From assembly GCA_030524065.1 (NCBI GenBank), contig JAUNHF010000084.1:1-7586 (forward strand): a stretch of 7,586 bases of DNA, given 5' to 3'. The notes beneath the pieces were generated by a model. It saw nothing but the letters and a program-made list of their open reading frames with translations, searched no databases and was not told the origin of the DNA. Position 1 is the first letter of the stretch. Every line of letters starts with the position of its first letter. Of this stretch, positions 1-5,675 are shown one piece after another. The translations under genes were made by a program, and so were the position numbers. Origin of the DNA: Deinococcus sp. GTDB lineage: Bacteria > Deinococcota > Deinococci > Deinococcales > Deinococcaceae.

Positions 1-2
1 CC

Positions 3-326
3 ACTCCCGCCCCCGCCCCGGAACCCACCCCCGCCCCCGGTGAGCGTGTCTTTAGCGGCACCGTCAGTCAGGGCAACTCGCTGTACGCTCCCAGCGGCAG
101 CGGCGAAGCCCGCAGCGGCGCCATCACGCTAGAGCTGAACGGCCCCAGCGGCACCGACTTTGACCTGTTCTTGCAGCGCTGGAACGGCAGCAGCTGGGTG
201 GACGTAGCCACCAGCGAAACCACCGGCTCTATTGAGCGCATCAGCACCAGCGTGACCAGCGGCACTTACCGCTACGAAGTCTACGCTTACTCCGGCACCG
301 GCTCCTTTACCCTGACCGTGCGCTGA
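3..326 (+). CDS. C-terminal end of a secreted protein with a PPC-type domain (probably a protease)
   Basis: The visible 107 codons are the 3' end of a gene that starts outside the window and stops at TGA 324-326. The first dozen residues are a Pro/Ala/Thr-rich linker (TPAPAPEPTPAPG). After it comes a beta-rich domain of about 90 residues with the hallmarks of the bacterial pre-peptidase C-terminal (PPC) domain: an opening 'FSGTVSQGNS', a central 'GTDFDLFLQRWNGSSW', and a closing 'SGTYRYEVYAYSGTGSFTLTV'. This domain usually sits at the C-terminus of secreted subtilisin-, trypsin- or metalloprotease-type enzymes, where it helps secretion or substrate binding and may be removed during maturation. 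The catalytic part is not visible, so the protease identity is inference; other secreted proteins can carry PPC domains. The gene points toward the amine oxidase gene, tail to tail. Confidence 0.72.
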   Translation, partial: TPAPAPEPTPAPGERVFSGTVSQGNSLYAPSGSGEARSGAITLELNGPSGTDFDLFLQRWNGSSWVDVATSETTGSIERISTSVTSGTYRYEVYAYSGTGSFTLTVR

Positions 327-351
327 GCCTTCGCTCACTTCTTTACAGCTA

Positions 352-394
352 GCAAAGCGGCCCCCACGGCCCCCATAAATAGGGGCCGCTTTGC
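352..394 (+). terminator. Hairpin downstream of the PPC-domain gene, likely terminator
   Basis: A perfect 13-bp stem (GCAAAGCGGCCCC at 352-364, GGGGCCGCTTTGC at 382-394) encloses a 17-nt loop and begins 25 bases after the stop codon. The loop holds a second GGCCCC at 368-373 that can pair with the same right arm (GGGGCC 382-387), so two hairpins compete for it. No U tract follows on the + strand. Intrinsic termination is therefore inferred from position and stem strength. Confidence 0.65.
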
Positions 395-436
395 CAATCA
401 GCTTGTGCAGATTCCCTGGGCGAGACTTGACGCGCC

Positions 437-479
437 GCAAAGAAGCGGGGGCTGCGGTAGAATCCCACCCAGCCCCCGC
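437..479 (-). terminator. Rho-independent terminator of the cytochrome/amine oxidase operon
   Basis: Read on the minus strand, a perfect 10-bp stem (GCGGGGGCTG and CAGCCCCCGC, at 470-479 and 445-454) with a 15-nt loop is followed directly by a short U-rich run, TTCTTT. It starts 25 bases past the amine oxidase stop codon. This is the usual intrinsic terminator layout and closes the two-gene operon. Confidence 0.7.
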
Positions 480-504
480 ACACCTCAAGTGGTATGTTTC
501 TAAC

Positions 505-2085
505 TTACCCTGCCTGAGCAGCGCCGTGAATTTCTTTGACGGCACTCATGGCCGAGAGGAACGCGCCCTCCTGCCAGCCGTTCCAGTAGCTGATGTGCTC
601 GCCGGCCAGCATCAGGGGACCGTGACGGCGGCTGAGCACCTCATAAACGCCCTTGCGCTGCTCGTCACTGTAGGGCGCATAGCAGCCCAGGGACCAGGGC
701 ACGCGGTGCCAGCCCACGCTTACGCCGCTGATAAAGTCTTTTTCAATCTGCGGGTGAATCTGGGCGTACTGCGAGCGCACTTCCCCAAGGCGCTCATCGG
801 GGGACATGCCGCTGTACTTCAGCGCATTGGGGCCGAACTGGTAAGCGGCCAGGAGCACGCCGGTTTCGGCCAAGTTCTGTCCGGTGGAAGGGTAGCTGGT
901 TACGGCGATGGGCAAGTCGGTGTAGGTCACGCCGCCGTAGATAGATTCCTCGGTTTCCCAGAAACGTCGCGCTTCCAGCCCGGCCTTGAAACTGGCTGCA
1001 TAAGCGATTTCCCTGGTGGCCTTGACCAGTTCCGGATCGGCCTGCAGGTTGATCTGCGAAAGCACCGACAGCGGGATGGTGCAGATGCAGTAGTCGGCCT
1101 GCACCTGCTGCTCGGCGCCGCCCGCGTCCTGATACACCGCCGTCACGCCGCTGTCGGTCACCGTCAGGCCGGTCACGCGGGCCTGGTAGGTGATCAGGTC
1201 ACGGGTGCGCTCCTCGAAGGCGCGGGCCATCTGATCCATGCCGCCTACCGGCTGGAAAATGGCCTGCTGGTGCTCATAGACCAGGCCGTCGATGATGTTC
1301 TGCCAGTAGCCTTCTTTTAGCAGCTCCTCACGGGGAATCAGGTCAGAAGGTTGGCCGGGGCCGGGATCGGTGCGGTCGCCGGGGTCTACGGCGTAGCCAC
1401 GGTGATAGCTGGACACCATGCCCTTGACGTAGCGGGCGCTGTCGTCCAGGGCCCCCCACTGGCTGAGCGCTTCAATCATGGCGTCCTGATCGTCGCCGGT
1501 CAGGTCACCTTGCAGCGCACCGGCATTGACCGCCTTGCTGAGCAGCTCGGCCACGTTGCCGTAAAAGTCCGAGCGCACTTCACGGATGCGGTACTTCTTG
1601 CCGGGGCCGGAGCGGTGAATATAGGCGTTTTCGTTCACCTGAATAAACGGCTCCAGCTTGACGCCGAACTGCCGGGCGTAGTGCATGTAGGTTTGGTGGT
1701 GATAAGGAATGCGCCAGGGACCGGGGTTGAAATAATTGCCTTCCTGGAACTTCACCTGCTGGGTTTCTCCGCCCAGTTCGGTGTAGGTATCACCGCCGCG
1801 CAGGGTCCAGCAGCGGCCCCCGGCACGGTCGTTGAATTCCAGAATCTGCACATCGTAGCCGATCTTGCTCAGCTCGAACGCAGAAGACATCCCAGCCAGG
1901 CCGGCGCCCAGAATCAGCACGCTCTTGCCCTGGCCGCTGCCCTGCAACTGGGGCACCGCGTTGGTGCTGCCCTGCGCGAAGCCCAGCGAAGTCATGGCGT
2001 GATAGGCCGCGGCGCTTCCGCCCACAGCCCCCATCATTTCGATAAAGCGGCGGCGGCTCAGCCCGCCTTTGATCGTTTTACTCAT
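505..2085 (-). CDS. Tat-exported FAD-dependent amine oxidase (flavin monoamine oxidase / L-amino acid oxidase family)
   Basis: The 526-residue protein is predicted to oxidise an amine or amino acid to an imine using FAD, outside the cytoplasm. The N-terminus carries a twin-arginine signal (SRRRFIEMMG, residues 10-19) and a moderately hydrophobic stretch ending near 'GFAQG' (35-39), so it would be exported folded with FAD bound. The dinucleotide-binding motif follows (VLILGAGLAGMSSAFE, 56-71), then the flavin-ribose acid E83 and the family motif 'DRAGGRCWT' (86-94). K367 in 'ASFKAGLE' fits the conserved active-site lysine. The C-terminal FAD motif is 'LAGEHISYWNGWQEGAF' (493-509), with two tryptophans where the family has its aromatic cage. 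The ATG overlaps the cytochrome stop codon (ATGA), with GGGAG ten bases upstream, so translation is probably coupled. The substrate cannot be read from sequence. Confidence 0.88.
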   Translation of the reverse strand: MSKTIKGGLSRRRFIEMMGAVGGSAAAYHAMTSLGFAQGSTNAVPQLQGSGQGKSVLILGAGLAGMSSAFELSKIGYDVQILEFNDRAGGRCWTLRGGDTYTELGGETQQVKFQEGNYFNPGPWRIPYHHQTYMHYARQFGVKLEPFIQVNENAYIHRSGPGKKYRIREVRSDFYGNVAELLSKAVNAGALQGDLTGDDQDAMIEALSQWGALDDSARYVKGMVSSYHRGYAVDPGDRTDPGPGQPSDLIPREELLKEGYWQNIIDGLVYEHQQAIFQPVGGMDQMARAFEERTRDLITYQARVTGLTVTDSGVTAVYQDAGGAEQQVQADYCICTIPLSVLSQINLQADPELVKATREIAYAASFKAGLEARRFWETEESIYGGVTYTDLPIAVTSYPSTGQNLAETGVLLAAYQFGPNALKYSGMSPDERLGEVRSQYAQIHPQIEKDFISGVSVGWHRVPWSLGCYAPYSDEQRKGVYEVLSRRHGPLMLAGEHISYWNGWQEGAFLSAMSAVKEIHGAAQAG

Positions 2086-2798
2086 CCGGCATCATCTCCC
2101 AGCGTGGTCGAACGGGCACTTTTGCGCAGCGGCGCGATTTCGCTGGCGGCCGTTTCGCCCTCGAATTTGTTCAGGTCCTGGCGCAAGTAGTTGATCAGCA
2201 AGGCCACCTGTTCGTCGGTCAGCTGATCGGCAAAAGAAGGCATGCCGCCCGCACCATTCAGGATAAAGCTCGCGGGGTAGACCGCCGCTTGCAGGTTCCG
2301 GTTACCGGCCAGCGCAGGATAATTTTTGGTGCCTGCGCCGCCATCCGCCCCAACGCCGCCGGGCATGTGGCAGCTCTGGCACGCCGCCGCGTACAGCTCG
2401 GCGCCGGTCTCCACGTCAAAGGCAGGGTGGACGGTGGGAGCTGCGTTCTTCTCCTCGTCCGTGACGCTGGTGCCGCCGGCCAGGGCGCCGTCTTCGCCCT
2501 CGGCCTGCACTTGGCCCTGGCTGGTGGGCGGCTGGCTGGAGTCGCCTTCGCCGCCCGCGCCGCTCGCTGCTCCGCCGGACGCCGTTTCACTGCCGGAGCC
2601 GGTGCCCTGGGAACCCGCGTCCTGGGAGCTGGTGCCGCTGGCACCCTCGCCCTTCTGAACTCCAGCCGCCTGGGCTGCGCGGGTGTTTTCCTGGGCCGGG
2701 GTGGTGCGGGCAAAGCCCAGCAGCAGCGCCGTTCCAATCAGAAACAGCGCGGCCAGAGCCGCCACGGCTTTCCAGGCCGCCGATTTTGCTTGATCCAT
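2082..2798 (-). CDS. Membrane-anchored c-type cytochrome with a long low-complexity linker
   Basis: This 238-residue protein is a class I cytochrome c, predicted to carry electrons on the outer face of the membrane. Residues 10-30 form one hydrophobic helix that would be an uncleaved anchor. Residues about 35-118 are a low-complexity Gly/Ser/Ala/Gln/Glu stretch likely to act as a flexible tether. The haem domain holds CQSCH (C140, C143, H144), and M186 in 'GAGGMPSFADQLTDEQVALL' is the expected axial methionine, followed by the usual C-terminal helix. About 28 residues follow the haem domain, including a basic patch (RKSAR). It is the first gene of a two-gene operon and overlaps the amine oxidase by 4 bases. 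The natural inference is that it accepts electrons from that flavoenzyme. An alternative is a general respiratory cytochrome placed there by chance. Confidence 0.88.
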   Translation of the reverse strand: MDQAKSAAWKAVAALAALFLIGTALLLGFARTTPAQENTRAAQAAGVQKGEGASGTSSQDAGSQGTGSGSETASGGAASGAGGEGDSSQPPTSQGQVQAEGEDGALAGGTSVTDEEKNAAPTVHPAFDVETGAELYAAACQSCHMPGGVGADGGAGTKNYPALAGNRNLQAAVYPASFILNGAGGMPSFADQLTDEQVALLINYLRQDLNKFEGETAASEIAPLRKSARSTTLGDDAG

Positions 2799-2802
2799 CG
2801 GA

Positions 2803-2812
2803 TTCTCTCCTC
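2803..2812 (-). promoter_or_regulatory. Ribosome binding site of the cytochrome c gene
   Basis: The minus strand reads GAGGAGAGAATCCG directly before the ATG, a near-ideal Shine-Dalgarno sequence six bases from the start. It fixes the start at 2798 and shows that, unlike cysE and cysM, this operon has a leadered mRNA. Confidence 0.75.
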
Positions 2813-2862
2813 AAGGGGTTAAGGTGAAGACCGGCGAGACAGGTGCCTCATCCGGCCATAAC

Positions 2863-2890
2863 TTTGTGACAAATGACCCGGTGGGCCACC
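2863..2890. promoter_or_regulatory. Two adjacent 11-bp perfect palindromes upstream of the cytochrome operon (candidate operators)
   Basis: TTTGT-G-ACAAA (2863-2873) and GGTGG-G-CCACC (2880-2890) are both exact 5-1-5 palindromes, with centres 17 bp apart, 65-92 bases before the cytochrome start. They lie where regulators or a promoter would be expected. A weak sigma-70-like pair lies just upstream on the minus strand (TTGCCC, 17 bases, TAAGTT). I do not recognise a known regulator site, and the match to the Deinococcus radiation-response palindrome is poor. Confidence 0.3.
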
Positions 2891-2985
2891 TGCCAACTTA
2901 GACCTTTTCCCGCGCCAGGGCAACTGCTGACAATTCGCCCTGCCTCTCATCTCTGGCGCTTCCTGGCCGGCGGCCACCTGTAGGG

Positions 2986-3420
2986 TCAGCCCTCGGCGGG
3001 GCGCCCTCCAGAGGCCACCCCTTCCAGAACCAGCCTTTCCAGGACCACGACGGCCGAGGCGTAATCGCGGCTGTGGGTCAGGCTGAGGTGCGCCTGCCAG
3101 CCACGCACGGCCATCTCGGCAGCGATGTGCGGCGCGAAATGTAACCGGGGCGCAGCCCGCTCGAAAGGGCCGCCCGGAGTGAGGGCACGCTCAACCCAGA
3201 CGTCCTGCCAGCCAAACGGCCGGGGCCAGACCTTCTGGAAGGCTTCCTTGGCGGCAAAGCGGGCGGCCAGCGACGGCACCGGGTCGCGCTGCCCATGCGC
3301 GTACTCCAGTTCGGCGGCGGTAAAAAGGCGTCGGTAACGCTGCGGCTCACGCCCCAGCAGCCCACGGACGCGCTCCAGTTCGATCAGGTCATGGCCGACA
3401 GCAACGATCACGCCGGCCAT
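2986..3420 (-). CDS. acpS: Holo-[acyl-carrier-protein] synthase
   Basis: This 144-residue enzyme transfers 4'-phosphopantetheine from coenzyme A to the serine of acyl carrier protein, activating it for fatty acid synthesis in the cytoplasm. The family pattern is complete: '[12 protein letters not shown]' at 8-19 with metal-binding D11, '[10 protein letters not shown]' at 32-41, '[14 protein letters not shown]' at 50-63 with metal-binding E59, and '[15 protein letters not shown]' at 112-126. The ATG at 3420 leaves only three residues before the usual N-terminus of the family. A GTG at 3411 would start exactly at 'VIVAVGHD' but has no ribosome site. The frame stays open upstream to an ATG at 3513, but those residues look non-coding. 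The histidine in 'GHD' replaces the more usual small or aliphatic residue. It lies 101 bases downstream of cysM on the same strand, so co-transcription is possible. Confidence 0.9.
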   Translation of the reverse strand: MAGVIVAVGHDLIELERVRGLLGREPQRYRRLFTAAELEYAHGQRDPVPSLAARFAAKEAFQKVWPRPFGWQDVWVERALTPGGPFERAAPRLHFAPHIAAEMAVRGWQAHLSLTHSRDYASAVVVLERLVLEGVASGGRPAEG

Positions 3421-3521
3421 GATAGCGAGGTTGTTCCCGCAACCGGAGTGAGGATCAACGCTCCTGCGGGGGAGGACGCCGCCGGGTGCCGCCCCCCTGG
3501 CCGCTTGGGCCAACTCCCAGC

Positions 3522-4436
3522 TCAGGCGAACAGGTCGGACGACAGGTAACGGTCGCCCCGGTCACACACGATGGTCACGATCAGGCCGCGCTCGCCGGCA
3601 GCGGTCCGTTCACGGGCGAGCTGCGCGGCAGCAAAGGCGGCTCCTCCACTGCTCATGCCGGCAAATATCGCTTCCTCGCGGGCCAGGGCGCGGGTCATGG
3701 TGCGGGCGTCGGCCTCGCTCACGTCAATCACCCGGTCAACCCGCTCGGGCTCGTAGTTGGCGGGCAGGTAGGCTTCGGGCCAGCGGCGAATGCCGGGAAT
3801 GCTGGCGCCCTCGGTGGGCTGCACGCCCACGATCTGCACCGCTGCGCTTTGCTCCTTGAGGAAGCGTGAGACCCCCATGATGGTGCCGGTGGTCCCCATG
3901 CTGGACACAAAATGGGTCACGCGCCCGGCCGTGTCGCGCCAGATCTCGGGGCCGGTGGATTCGTAGTGGGCGCGGGGGTTGTCGGGGTTGCCGAACTGGT
4001 TGAGCATCTGGGCGCGGCCGGCGGCCACCTCGGCGTGCATGTGGTCAATGGCGGCTTCCATGCCCCCGGCAGAGGGGGTCAGCGTGACCGTGGCCCCGTA
4101 AGCCCGCATGGTCTGGACGCGCTCGGCGGTGGCGTTTTCGGGCATCACCAGTTCGATGTCCAGGCCGTGCAGGCGGGCCAGCATGGCAAGCGCAATGCCG
4201 GTATTGCCGCTGGTCGCCTCGATCAGGCGCATGCCGGGTTGCAGCTCGCCGCGCTTCAGCAAGCCTTCAACCATGGCGCGGGCGGCACGGTCCTTGACAC
4301 TGCCGCCGGGGTTCTGACCTTCCAGCTTGCCGTACACGTCCACCAGCTCGGTGCTCAGGCTGTGAAGCCGCACCAACGGCGTGTTGCCGATCAGGTCCAG
4401 GGCGGATGGGAACAAGGCGGGCGCTTGTGCAGTCAT
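3522..4436 (-). CDS. cysM: Cysteine synthase B (O-acetylserine sulfhydrylase, CysM type)
   Basis: This 304-residue PLP enzyme makes L-cysteine from O-acetylserine and sulfide (CysM enzymes may also use thiosulfate). The PLP lysine is K48 in 'NPGGSVKDR' (42-50). The substrate loop 'TSGNTG' is at 75-80, the phosphate-binding 'GTTGT' at 181-185, and 'SSGG' at 262-265. The CysM rather than CysK assignment rests on '[17 protein letters not shown]' (209-225) and the ending '[13 protein letters not shown]' (291-303), both characteristic of CysM. The start has no Shine-Dalgarno sequence but has TACACT exactly 7 bases upstream, so the mRNA is probably leaderless. It follows cysE with a 90-base gap holding a strong hairpin, so it probably has its own transcript. 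Product identity is secure; thiosulfate use is inference. Confidence 0.93.
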   Translation of the reverse strand: MTAQAPALFPSALDLIGNTPLVRLHSLSTELVDVYGKLEGQNPGGSVKDRAARAMVEGLLKRGELQPGMRLIEATSGNTGIALAMLARLHGLDIELVMPENATAERVQTMRAYGATVTLTPSAGGMEAAIDHMHAEVAAGRAQMLNQFGNPDNPRAHYESTGPEIWRDTAGRVTHFVSSMGTTGTIMGVSRFLKEQSAAVQIVGVQPTEGASIPGIRRWPEAYLPANYEPERVDRVIDVSEADARTMTRALAREEAIFAGMSSGGAAFAAAQLARERTAAGERGLIVTIVCDRGDRYLSSDLFA

Positions 4437-4443
4437 GTGCGGC

Positions 4444-4449
4444 AGTGTA
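4444..4449 (-). promoter_or_regulatory. -10 box of the leaderless cysM promoter
   Basis: TACACT on the minus strand stands 7 bases before the cysM ATG, so transcription would begin at or next to the start codon. This matches the cysE start in hexamer type and spacing. No convincing -35 box is visible at 16-18 bases; that region is occupied by the cysE-cysM hairpin. Confidence 0.7.
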
Positions 4450-4450
4450 G

Positions 4451-4493
4451 AGCAGAGCCGCCGGGGCGAATTGCAAGCCCCGTCGGCTCTGCT
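4451..4493 (-). terminator. Strong hairpin between cysE and cysM (cysE terminator and possible operator)
   Basis: Arms AGCAGAGCCG (4451-4460) and CGGCTCTGCT (4484-4493) pair over 10 bp. After a single mismatch, CGGGGC (4462-4467) and GCCCCG (4477-4482) pair over 6 bp, around a 9-nt loop. It starts 33 bases after the cysE stop. The bases after it on the minus strand are CTACACT, the cysM -10 region, not a U tract. It may terminate cysE, act as a regulator site for cysM, or both. Confidence 0.65.
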
Positions 4494-4526
4494 GCACGCC
4501 TCAGCGCTACACCTTCAGACGCGCAC

Positions 4527-5351
4527 TCAGGCGCCGCGAATGTCCAGCTCGCCCCGGTAATACACCTTGGCGCCCGGCGGAATGCTGCGGGTAATCCAGA
4601 CATTGCCGCCGATCACGCTGCCGGCCCCAATCACCGTCTGCCCACCCAGGATGGTGGCGCCGGCATAGATCACCACGTCGTCTTCAATGGTGGGGTGGCG
4701 CTTGGTGCCGGCCATTTCCTTATCTACACTCAGGGCGCCCAGGGTCACGCCCTGATACAGCTTGACTCCGCTGCCCAGGTGCGCCGTTTCGCCCACCACG
4801 ATGCCGGTGCCGTGGTCAATGCAAAAGCGCTCCCCGATCTCGGCGCCGGGGTGAATGTCTATGCCAGTGCGGCTATGTGCCCGCTCGGTGATCAGGCGGG
4901 GCAGCAGCGGCACGCCCAGGCCGTGCAGACGGTGGGCGATGCGGTACAGGGCCACCGCGTAAAAGCCCGGATAGGCCCGGATCACTTCGTAGTGGCTGCG
5001 GGCAGCGGGGTCGCCCTCCCACATGGCGTGGGCGTCGTCCAGCAGCAGGGCGTACAGCTGCGGCACCCCCGCCATGAACTCGGCGGCCAGGGCCTGCGCC
5101 TCGCGGGGCAACTCGGCACCCAGCGGCGTCAGCGTGCGGGCCAGGGTCGCTTCCAGCCGGATCAGCTCGGCGCGCAGGCAAGCGGCCCCTTCAATGCAGC
5201 GGCCCGTCTGCTCAGGAAACAGGGTGTACAGCAGGCTCTCGGCCCAGCCCACCACCCACTCGCTGGGCGGGTAACGATTTCCCTCGCGGTGGTGCTGGAG
5301 CAGCCGGTCCAGAAAGTCGTCACTGAGAAAGCCGGGGGCGGAAAACGTCAT
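4527..5351 (-). CDS. cysE: Serine O-acetyltransferase
   Basis: This 274-residue enzyme acetylates L-serine with acetyl-CoA, the first step of cysteine synthesis, and supplies the substrate of the neighbouring CysM. An alpha-helical N-terminal domain (about 1-140) is followed by a left-handed beta-helix of hexapeptide repeats (about 160-260). Expected active-site residues are D114 in 'GDPAARSHYE', D179-H180 in 'CIDHGTGIVVGET' and H219 in 'KRHPTI'. I chose ATG 5351 instead of the in-frame ATG at 5381 because TATACT lies exactly 7 bases before 5351, the leaderless pattern also seen at cysM. The longer start would also include the promoter bases in the coding sequence. The protein ends soon after the beta-helix ('YYRGELDIRGA') and lacks the flexible tail ending in Ile that E. 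coli CysE uses to bind CysK. Confidence 0.93.
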   Translation of the reverse strand: MTFSAPGFLSDDFLDRLLQHHREGNRYPPSEWVVGWAESLLYTLFPEQTGRCIEGAACLRAELIRLEATLARTLTPLGAELPREAQALAAEFMAGVPQLYALLLDDAHAMWEGDPAARSHYEVIRAYPGFYAVALYRIAHRLHGLGVPLLPRLITERAHSRTGIDIHPGAEIGERFCIDHGTGIVVGETAHLGSGVKLYQGVTLGALSVDKEMAGTKRHPTIEDDVVIYAGATILGGQTVIGAGSVIGGNVWITRSIPPGAKVYYRGELDIRGA

Positions 5352-5358
5352 GCTCCCG

Positions 5359-5364
5359 AGTATA
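5359..5364 (-). promoter_or_regulatory. -10 box of the leaderless cysE promoter
   Basis: TATACT on the minus strand, five of six matches to TATAAT, sits 7 bases (CGGGAGC) before ATG 5351. This places the transcript start at the start codon. No clear -35 box is seen. Confidence 0.72.
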
Positions 5365-5455
5365 GGCAGCCCAGCAGCCACGCCCCCAGCAGGCGGCCAC
5401 AGCCACAGGACGCAACCTAAAGGCTTGCTTCAGGAAAAGCCCGGCCGCACTGCGC

Positions 5456-5461
5456 TATATC
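5456..5461 (+). promoter_or_regulatory. Probable -10 box of the riboswitch/TerC transcript
   Basis: TATATC lies in the only AT-rich stretch of this gap (5456-5466). A start about 7-8 bases downstream would begin the RNA a few bases before helix P1 of the riboswitch at 5474, the expected arrangement. No good -35 box is found at 16-18 bases. Confidence 0.45.
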
Positions 5462-5473
5462 TTTTTGCAACAG

Positions 5474-5585
5474 CCAGGGGAGTAGCGGCCTGCCTTCTTA
5501 CGAGTTTCCCGGCAGGCGCTCCGGAGCCGTCACGACGTTGGGGCAAAGCCTCTTCCGGCCCGGCAGCAGCAAATGCGAGACCTGG
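5474..5585 (+). ncRNA. yybP-ykoY riboswitch aptamer (Mn2+ sensor)
   Basis: The two conserved ends of the class are present: 5' AGGGGAGTAGC (5476-5486) and 3' GAGACC (5577-5582), closed by helix P1 (CCAGG 5474-5478 with CCTGG 5581-5585). P2 is AGC/GCT plus the perfect 7-bp GCCTGCC (5488-5494) and GGCAGGC (5511-5517). The next arm has GCCG (5526-5529) with CGGC (5556-5559), enclosing a conserved-looking GTCA and an inner GGGGC-AAA-GCCTC hairpin, then CCGG. This resembles the arm supplying the second Mn2+ contact in known structures. A small GCA-GCAAA-TGC hairpin precedes GAGACC. The class binds Mn2+ and is typically found before TerC-family and other Mn export genes, as here. The 5' and 3' motifs are seen directly; the inner fold is my manual reading. 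Confidence 0.85.
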
Positions 5586-5631
5586 ACAGTGCGCCGCGCC
5601 CACGCGGAGGCTGTCCAGGCATCCTTGTTTT
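5581..5631 (+). terminator. Riboswitch-controlled intrinsic terminator
   Basis: CCTGGACAG (5581-5589) and CTGTCCAGG (5611-5619) form a perfect 9-bp stem, topped by CCGCG-CCCA-CGCGG (5594-5607). TTGTTTT follows at 5625-5631. Its first five bases are the 3' strand of riboswitch helix P1, so aptamer and terminator cannot both form. Mn2+ binding should hold P1, block the terminator and turn TerC expression on. Confidence 0.82.
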
Positions 5632-5663
5632 CGGTGCCCGAACGTCCTCGCCGCAGGCGCGGT

Positions 5664-5672
5664 GGGGAGGTG
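5664..5672 (+). promoter_or_regulatory. Ribosome binding site of the TerC gene
   Basis: GGGGAGGTG is followed by CAA and the ATG at 5676, a strong Shine-Dalgarno sequence. It fixes this start against the in-frame ATG at 5538, which lies inside the riboswitch. Confidence 0.8.
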
Positions 5673-5675
5673 CAA

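Noticed and set aside
391..2190. Two long open frames on the + strand opposite the amine oxidase
   Set aside because: They mirror a gene with full FAD motifs and a Tat signal, and their residue content (Gly/Ala/His/Gln-rich) is typical of antisense frames.
2289..2822. Open frames on both strands within the cytochrome gene
   Set aside because: They arise from the GC-rich low-complexity linker; only the frame with CQSCH and the axial Met region is a credible protein.
2858..2878. A possible radiation/desiccation response motif near TTTGTGACAAA
   Set aside because: The known Deinococcus motif is a 17-bp palindrome with TTATG/CATAA ends; only scattered bases match here.
3466..3512. A terminator after cysM
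   Set aside because: Only 5-bp stems can be drawn (for example TGGCC/GGCCA at 3498-3512) and no U tract follows, so I do not call one.
3421..3513. A longer acpS start at ATG 3513
   Set aside because: The extra residues do not resemble AcpS, whose N-terminus normally begins just before the G-x-D motif, and the frame nearly meets the cysM stop.
3912..5420. A 502-codon open frame on the + strand across cysM and cysE
   Set aside because: It lies opposite two clearly conserved cysteine-synthesis genes, has no recognisable domain, and is explained by GC-rich codons on the other strand.
5538..5675. A longer TerC start at ATG 5538
   Set aside because: The extra 46 codons fall inside the riboswitch and terminator, and ATG 5676 has a strong ribosome site and the expected family N-terminus.
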